DNA from: HGM12669 sp048527645
Lineage (GTDB): Bacteria > Bacillota > Clostridia > Oscillospirales > CAG-272
Direction of reading: 5' to 3'
Length of the DNA: 11,254 bases
Assembly (NCBI GenBank): GCA_048527645.1
Contig: DBGFNI010000175.1
Coordinates: forward strand, 1-11,254
Shown: in pieces, positions 7,502 to 11,254 of the stretch
Numbering within the stretch: the stretch's first letter is position 1
Layout: the number at the start of each line of letters is the position of its first letter
The notes under the pieces: model-generated
What the model was told of the DNA's origin: nothing
The model's database searches: none
Seen by the model: the letters and a program-made list of their open reading frames with translations, nothing else
Program-made: the position numbers and the translations under genes

Positions 7502-7545
7502 TATCCCGCGGCGCTTTTTTCACCGGATACAAATGGGAAAAGCAT

Positions 7546-7584
7546 CCCGTTTTGCCCCGGATGGCGCCGCCGGGGCAAAACGGG
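7546..7584. repeat. Perfect 15-bp inverted repeat between two operons
   Basis: Arms at 7546-7560 and 7570-7584 (CCCGTTTTGCCCCGG and its complement) enclose a 9-nt loop. The element lies directly behind the T tract of the GGGtGRT terminator and about 45 nt ahead of the comEB promoter. On the minus strand only a short, interrupted T run follows, so it is a weak terminator at best. It could be a backup terminator, a transcript-end stabiliser, or a protein-binding palindrome. Confidence 0.8.
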
Positions 7585-7585
7585 C

Positions 7586-7619
7586 AAAAAAAGCGGATCG
7601 CCCGAAAGGGCGATCCGCT
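7586..7619 (-). terminator. Rho-independent terminator of the pduL operon
   Basis: A 12-bp perfect stem (7592-7603 with 7608-7619) closes a 4-nt loop. On the minus strand it is followed by a run of T residues (7586-7591). It begins about 33 nt after the stop codon of the GGGtGRT-family gene, so it ends the three-gene transcript. Confidence 0.93.
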
Positions 7620-7652
7620 GATTGTGATACGGTTGGATGCTGTGCGGCTTGA

Positions 7653-8651
7653 TTATTTGCTTGCCTCTTCCACAGCAACTGCGCACGCGACGGTCATGCC
7701 GACCATCGGGTTGTTGCCCGCGCCGATCAGGCCCATCATTTCGACGTGTGCCGGAACGGAGGAGGAGCCTGCGAACTGCGCGTCTCCGTGCATACGGCCC
7801 ATGGAGTCGGTCAGACCGTAGGAGGCGGGACCTGCTGCCACGTTGTCGGGGTGCAGCGTTCTGCCGGTGCCGCCGCCGGAAGCAACGGAGAAGTATGCCT
7901 TGTTGTTCTCCTGTGCCCACTTCTTATAGGTGCCTGCAACCAGATGCTGGAAACGGGTGGGGTTGGTGGAGTTACCGGTGATGGAGACATCGACGCTTTC
8001 ATGACGCATGATGGCAACGCCCTCCATGACGTCGTTTGCGCCGTAGCAGCGAACCTTTGCCTTGTCGCCGTCGGAGAAAGCACGCGTTTCAATGACCTTC
8101 AGCTCTTCGGTGTAAAAATCATAATCGGTCTGTACATAGGTGAAGCCGTTGATGCGGGAGATGATATAAGCGGCGTCCTTGCCCAAGCCGTTCAGAATGA
8201 CCTGCAGGGGCTCGCGGCGAACCTTGTTCGCGGTGCGTGCGATACCGATTGCGCCCTCAGCGGCTGCAAAGGACTCGTGACCTGCCAAGAAACAGAAGCA
8301 CTTGGTCTCCTCGCGGAGCAGGCGGGCAGCCAGATTGCCGTGACCCAGACCGACCTTGCGGTTCTGTGCGACGGAGCCGGGAATGCAGAACGCCTGCAAA
8401 CCGATACCGATTGCTTCTGCAGCTTCGGATGCTGCCTTGACGCCCTTGGTCAGTGCGATGGCAACGCCCAGGGTGTATGCCCAGCTTGCGTTTTCAAACG
8501 CGATGGGCTGCACGCCCTTGACGATTTCGTCAACATTGATGCCGCGATCCAGGCACAGCTTCTGTGCTGCTTCCAGATCGGCGATGCCGTATTCTTTCAG
8601 GCACGCGTTGATTTTATCAATTCTTCTCTCGTATCCTTCAAAAGTTACCAT
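7653..8651 (-). CDS. GGGtGRT-family protein of unknown function
   Basis: The 332-residue protein contains the name-giving motif GGGTGRT at residues 259-265, inside ASGGGTGRTLHPDN, which places it in the GGGtGRT family. The family is conserved in anaerobic bacteria but has no established biochemical role. No signal peptide or membrane segment is evident. Glycine-rich blocks recur, such as GLGHGN (101-106), LIGAGNNPMVGMT (308-320) and the motif itself, suggesting a nucleotide- or cofactor-binding enzyme; that is inference. Cysteines at 17, 33, 89, 118, 120, 202 and 323 could bind metal. The start at 8651 has AAAGGAGG upstream. It lies 18 nt behind the NifU-like gene, so the two products are probably made together, and it is the last gene before a terminator. 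Confidence 0.9.
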   Translation of the reverse strand: MVTFEGYERRIDKINACLKEYGIADLEAAQKLCLDRGINVDEIVKGVQPIAFENASWAYTLGVAIALTKGVKAASEAAEAIGIGLQAFCIPGSVAQNRKVGLGHGNLAARLLREETKCFCFLAGHESFAAAEGAIGIARTANKVRREPLQVILNGLGKDAAYIISRINGFTYVQTDYDFYTEELKVIETRAFSDGDKAKVRCYGANDVMEGVAIMRHESVDVSITGNSTNPTRFQHLVAGTYKKWAQENNKAYFSVASGGGTGRTLHPDNVAAGPASYGLTDSMGRMHGDAQFAGSSSVPAHVEMMGLIGAGNNPMVGMTVACAVAVEEASK

Positions 8652-8669
8652 GTTCGTGTGCCTCCTTTC

Positions 8670-9371
8670 TTATTCTTCTCTGGGATCGATATATTTTGCG
8701 GCGCCTTCGTAACGGCCGTAGGTCTTTACGTTGGCTTCATATGCTTCCTTGGGGTCCTTGCCGTGGCGGATCATCTCCATCATTTTGCCCAGGTGGACAA
8801 ACTTGTAGCCGATGACCTCGTTGTTTTCATCCAGTGCCTGATTGAGGATATAGCCCTCTGCCATTTCCATGTAGCGCACGCCTTTTGCTTCGGTGGCAAA
8901 AATGGTACCCACCTGAGAACGCAGACCCTTGCCCAAATCGTCCAGACCTGCGCCGACGGGCAGACCGTTTTCGGAGAAGGCGGTCTGGCTGCGGCCGTAA
9001 ACCAGCTGCAGGAAGATCTCTCTCATGGCGACGTTGATTGCGTCACATACCAAATCGGTGTTGAGCGCCTCCAGAATGGTTTTGCCCTGCAGAATCTCCG
9101 CTGCCATCGCGGCGGAATGGGTCATGCCGGAGCATCCGCAGGTTTCCACCAGCGCTTCTTTAATCACGCCGTCCTTGACGTTCAGCGTCAGCTTGCAGGT
9201 ACCCTGCTGGGGCGCGCAGCCGCCGATGCCGTGGGACAGACCGGAAATATCGGAAATCTGATAAGCCTTCACCCACTTGCCCTCTTCGGGAATGGGCGCG
9301 GGACCATGCTTGGGTCCTTTTGTCACGGGACACATGGTTTCAACCGCATGAGAATACTGAATTTCACTCAT
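8670..9371 (-). CDS. NifU-like iron-sulfur cluster assembly scaffold protein
   Basis: The 233-residue protein contains a NifU/IscU-like core: GGCAPQQGTCKLTL (51-64), ETCGCSGMTHSAAMAAEILQ (76-95) followed by GKTILEAL (96-103), and DLVCDAI (106-112). C52 or C59, C80 and C109 fall near the places of the three cluster-binding cysteines of NifU, and GKTILEAL matches the KGKTLDEAL helix of that family. The protein is longer than IscU (about 130 residues): it has a C14-containing N-terminal arm and a C-terminal region of about 100 residues not explained by the scaffold fold. No cysteine desulfurase gene is nearby. It probably handles Fe-S clusters or another metal cofactor for a partner, most simply the GGGtGRT protein encoded 18 nt downstream. 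The start at 9371 has AAAGGAG upstream. Confidence 0.82.
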   Translation of the reverse strand: MSEIQYSHAVETMCPVTKGPKHGPAPIPEEGKWVKAYQISDISGLSHGIGGCAPQQGTCKLTLNVKDGVIKEALVETCGCSGMTHSAAMAAEILQGKTILEALNTDLVCDAINVAMREIFLQLVYGRSQTAFSENGLPVGAGLDDLGKGLRSQVGTIFATEAKGVRYMEMAEGYILNQALDENNEVIGYKFVHLGKMMEMIRHGKDPKEAYEANVKTYGRYEGAAKYIDPREE

Positions 9372-9413
9372 GATGTTTTTTACTCCTTTATATGAAATTA
9401 AATTGGTAACAAA

Positions 9414-10007
9414 TTATTTGCCGCAGCAGGGCTTGACCTTCACCGTGCCGTAGCATTCACCGAATGCGCAAGCTGCGTTTGCCTCGTCTGTATCGACATG
9501 CATCGCCAGCTTGAATTTGGGGCTGACGCGCACCACAACATCGCCGAACACGGTGGTGCGATCGTTGTTTTCAACCTTGACCTTTACAATCTGCTTGTCC
9601 GTCACGCCGAACGCCTGTGCGTCCTCGGGCGTCATATGGATGTGACGCTTTGCAACAATCACGCCCTCGCTGATCTCGATTTCTCCGGCGGGGCCGACGA
9701 TCTTGCAGCCGGCGCTTCCGGCGATGTCGCCGCTCTCACGCACCGGCGCACTCACGCCCAGCGTGCGCGCATCGGTAAAGGAGACCTCCACCTGCGTTGC
9801 CGGTCTTGCGGGGCCGAGAATGATGACATTGGAGATGCTCTTTTTGGGGCCGACCAGTGTGACGCGCTCCTCGCACGCAAACTGACCGGGCTGGCTCAGA
9901 TCCTTTTTATGGGTCAAGGTTGCGCCCGCGCCGAACAGGGCTTCGATATGCTCAGCGGTTAAATGCACATGTCTTGCGGAGGTTTCGATCAATACTTTGT
10001 TTTCCAT
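9414..10007 (-). CDS. pduL: Phosphate propanoyltransferase (PduL-type phosphotransacylase)
   Basis: PduL interconverts acyl-CoA plus phosphate with acyl-phosphate plus CoA, for propanoyl-CoA or acetyl-CoA, and is unrelated in fold to Pta. The 197-residue protein has both beta-barrel halves, each with its histidine pair: H13 and H15 in ARHVHLT, and H122 and H124 in KRHIHMT. H170 lies in MHVDTDEANAA, and a C45/E47 stretch lies before VTLVGP (49-54). These match the two-zinc site of the family. The domain starts almost at residue 1, so there is no N-terminal encapsulation peptide, and no shell-protein gene is nearby. A cytosolic role in acetate or propionate formation with ATP yield is likely. 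The start at 10007 has AAAGGAG upstream. It is the first gene after the promoter at 10054-10082 and is followed, after 42 nt, by the NifU-like gene. Confidence 0.93.
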   Translation of the reverse strand: MENKVLIETSARHVHLTAEHIEALFGAGATLTHKKDLSQPGQFACEERVTLVGPKKSISNVIILGPARPATQVEVSFTDARTLGVSAPVRESGDIAGSAGCKIVGPAGEIEISEGVIVAKRHIHMTPEDAQAFGVTDKQIVKVKVENNDRTTVFGDVVVRVSPKFKLAMHVDTDEANAACAFGECYGTVKVKPCCGK

Positions 10008-10053
10008 GATGATTTTCTCCTTTTGTTGAAAGTTTTATTCCACAATCCAACTT

Positions 10054-10082
10054 ATTATACAACATTTCCCGTGAAAAGTAAA
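10054..10082 (-). promoter_or_regulatory. Sigma-A-type promoter of the pduL operon
   Basis: On the minus strand a perfect TATAAT -10 (10054-10059) is preceded, after a 17-nt spacer, by TTTACT (10077-10082), a fair -35 match. Transcription should start near 10047, about 40 nt before the pduL ATG. The core TGTATAATAA is identical to that of the comEB promoter. Confidence 0.78.
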
Positions 10083-10120
10083 TAATAAAAGTGAGGTTTT
10101 TTGTTAAAACTATGAAAAAC

Positions 10121-10162
10121 CGCAGGAATTGTGTCGGCGCCGCCGCAAAGGCGAATCCTGCG
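10121..10162 (+). promoter_or_regulatory. Stem-loop in the tepA leader
   Basis: The outer arms 10121-10130 and 10154-10162 pair over 9 bp with one bulged A. An inner helix pairs 10141-10144 with 10150-10153. No U tract follows, so it is not a terminator. It ends about 35 nt before the tepA start codon. An 8-nt direct repeat GCGAAAGG (10160-10167 and 10180-10187) follows, its second copy overlapping the ribosome binding site. A role in mRNA stability or translation control is possible but unproven. Confidence 0.4.
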
Positions 10163-10197
10163 AAAGGATTTCTTTGCAAGCGAAAGGTGAGAGAGGC

Positions 10198-10953
10198 ATG
10201 AAAAACAACAGCATTTCTTCGTTATTAACCGCGGCGTTCTGCCCGCCCGGTATATTCGGCGAGGAGGAGGAAAGCGCACCCGCGGCAAAAGAGGCACAGC
10301 CGGCGGAAAAGGTGCGAAACGAAATGACGGACAACGGCAGCGTGCTCGCCCGCGACGGCGAGCACACCATCCACTGCATGACTGTTATCGGGCAGGTGGA
10401 GGGGCACTATGTGCTGGGAGACGGGCAGAAAAGCACGAAATACGAGCACTTGATCCCGATGCTGGTCGCGGTGGAGGAAAGCCGGGACATCGACGGGCTG
10501 CTGGTGCTGCTCAACACCGTGGGAGGCGATGTGGAGGCCGGTCTTGCGATCGCGGAGATGATCGCCAGCATGAAAAAGCCCACGGTTTCTCTGGTGCTGG
10601 GCGGCGGACATTCCATCGGGGTGCCGCTTGCGGTCAGCGCGCGCCGTTCCTTTATTGTTCCCAGCGCGACCATGACAATTCACCCGGTGCGGATGAACGG
10701 ACTGGTTTTGGGTGTGCCGCAGTCCTTCGCTTATTTTTCCAAAATGCAGGATCGCATTGATCGGTTTATCACCGGACATTCCGGCGTGGACGAGGAGACG
10801 CTGCGGCGGCTGACCATGCAAACAGGCGATATTGCAACGGATATGGGGACGATTATTGAGGGGCAGCAGGCGGTTGATTACGGCATTATCGACGCGGTGG
10901 GCGGTCTGTCGGACGCGCTCGGCGCGCTCAAAGAGATGTGCGACGGGACATAA
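10198..10953 (+). CDS. tepA: TepA/ClpP-family serine protease
   Basis: The 251-residue protein is a ClpP-fold protein of the TepA (translocation-enhancing protein) branch. Residues 1-45 form an acidic, disordered-looking extension. The ClpP core starts near 56. NTVGGDVEAGLAIAE (106-120) replaces the NSPGG motif of true ClpP, the nucleophile is S139 in GGHSIGVPLA, the histidine is H162 in TIHPVR, and D211 in TGDIATDMG is the likely third triad member. YGIID (228-232) is the usual C-terminal ClpP motif. In Bacillus, TepA was linked to protein secretion and the gene lies near spoIIIE; neighbours to the right are outside this window. The ATG at 10198 follows GAAAGGTGAGAGAGG; the frame extension to 10129 has no such support. 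It is the only plus-strand gene and I found no clear promoter for it. Confidence 0.88.
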   Translation: MKNNSISSLLTAAFCPPGIFGEEEESAPAAKEAQPAEKVRNEMTDNGSVLARDGEHTIHCMTVIGQVEGHYVLGDGQKSTKYEHLIPMLVAVEESRDIDGLLVLLNTVGGDVEAGLAIAEMIASMKKPTVSLVLGGGHSIGVPLAVSARRSFIVPSATMTIHPVRMNGLVLGVPQSFAYFSKMQDRIDRFITGHSGVDEETLRRLTMQTGDIATDMGTIIEGQQAVDYGIIDAVGGLSDALGALKEMCDGT

Positions 10954-10981
10954 CGGGAAAAAAGACGACGAATAGACAAAG

Positions 10982-11019
10982 AAAAAAGCGCGGCAGCCGG
11001 AACATTCCGGCTGCCGCGC
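10982..11019 (-). terminator. Terminator between convergent tepA and oxidoreductase genes
   Basis: A stem of up to 15 bp pairs 10988-11002 with 11005-11019; the innermost A-T pairs probably open to leave a 6-nt loop. On the minus strand six T residues follow (10982-10987), so it ends the oxidoreductase transcript arriving from the right. On the plus strand only a mixed T-rich tail follows, so it may serve tepA weakly in the other direction. Confidence 0.9.
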
Positions 11020-11044
11020 CTGTATTCTGTTTGCACGCGAAGGC

Positions 11045-11254
11045 TTATTCAAAGCACTCCTCGCAGACCTCATCCAGGCAGTATTTGCTGCGGTGCGGCG
11101 GATCGCGCCACAGCCATTTGCCGTTGGTAAAGTCGGGGATTGCGACTGGCATACCGCCCATGGCAATAGACTGCTCGCTCAGCGCCGTTATCACCATCCA
11201 GCTCGCCATATCGTATACGTCGATGGGCATGGGTGCGCCCGTCCGAACGGCGTC
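11045..11254 (-). CDS. Gfo/Idh/MocA-type oxidoreductase, C-terminal fragment (cut by window edge)
   Basis: The last 69 codons are visible, open to the window edge; the N-terminal NAD(P)-binding domain lies outside. The segment contains PIDVYDMASW (residues 10-19 of the fragment), the SEQSIAMGG helix and IPDFTNGKW. These are typical of the C-terminal end of Gfo/Idh/MocA oxidoreductases of the sugar-modifying or GH109-like type, which act on glycosides or sugar derivatives with a bound nicotinamide cofactor. An unusual tail follows with three cysteines in the last 11 residues (YCLDEVCEECFE). An ATG at 11230 is internal, not the start. The gene is followed after about 25 nt by a terminator. The family call rests on the short end motif only, and the substrate is unknown. 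Confidence 0.72.
   Translation of the reverse strand, partial: DAVRTGAPMPIDVYDMASWMVITALSEQSIAMGGMPVAIPDFTNGKWLWRDPPHRSKYCLDEVCEECFE

Noticed and set aside
7746..9395. A 549-codon plus-strand open frame opposite the GGGtGRT and NifU-like genes
   Set aside because: It is the complement of two clearly homologous genes with good starts, a GC-rich antisense artefact; its translation is cysteine- and histidine-rich without family motifs.
10060..10130. Plus-strand promoter for tepA
   Set aside because: AT-rich hexamers such as TATGAA (10111-10116) occur, but none has a matching -35 element at 16-18 nt.
10225..11166. A 313-codon minus-strand open frame opposite tepA
   Set aside because: The plus strand encodes a full ClpP-type catalytic core here, and the minus frame also crosses the terminator at 10982-11019.
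1..11254. CRISPR array, prophage, transposon or defence island
   Set aside because: No regularly spaced repeats, transposase, integrase, phage or restriction gene was seen; gene content is housekeeping and metabolic.

Overview
The window looks like a chromosomal housekeeping segment of a GC-rich, anaerobic Firmicute, most likely a gut-type clostridium of the Oscillospiraceae/Ruminococcaceae kind. The basis is the family mix: ClpP-like TepA, PduL phosphotransacylase, a GGGtGRT-family protein with a NifU-like partner, RecA-RecX, RimO and PgsA. Strong AGGAGG-type ribosome binding sites and sigma-A-like promoters fit the same picture. No prophage, insertion sequence, tRNA, rRNA or CRISPR array is visible. 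The lineage call is inference from gene families, not from a marker search.

Almost everything is on the minus strand, in two well-delimited transcription units. Reading right to left, unit 1 starts at a promoter at about 10054-10082. It runs pduL (10007-9414), a NifU-like Fe-S scaffold protein (9371-8670) and the GGGtGRT-family protein (8651-7653), and ends at a terminator hairpin (7586-7619). A second hairpin (7546-7584) follows. Unit 2 starts at a clear promoter at 7473-7501. It runs comEB-type dCMP deaminase (7403-6909), an unknown lipoprotein (6883-6173), rimI (6183-5716), recA (5665-4517), recX (4511-3816), rimO (3789-2437), pgsA (2423-1857), an AllA-family cupin protein (1817-1323) and a membrane-anchored phosphodiester glycosidase-domain protein (1307-177). 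It ends at a strong terminator (94-138). The gaps inside unit 2 are 5 to 50 nt, with one short overlap, so one long operon is plausible, though internal promoters cannot be excluded.

On the right, tepA (10198-10953) is the only plus-strand gene. It diverges from pduL and converges on the last gene, the C-terminal end of a Gfo/Idh/MocA-type oxidoreductase (11254-11045, cut by the window edge). A terminator at 10982-11019 separates the two.

Functionally, unit 2 joins nucleotide supply (dCMP deaminase), recombination and its control (RecA, RecX), ribosome modification (RimI, RimO), phospholipid synthesis (PgsA) and surface proteins. Unit 1 is the less explained part: an acyl-phosphate-forming enzyme co-transcribed with an Fe-S scaffold-like protein and a conserved protein of unknown role. 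It is the best candidate in the window for an undescribed functional module.
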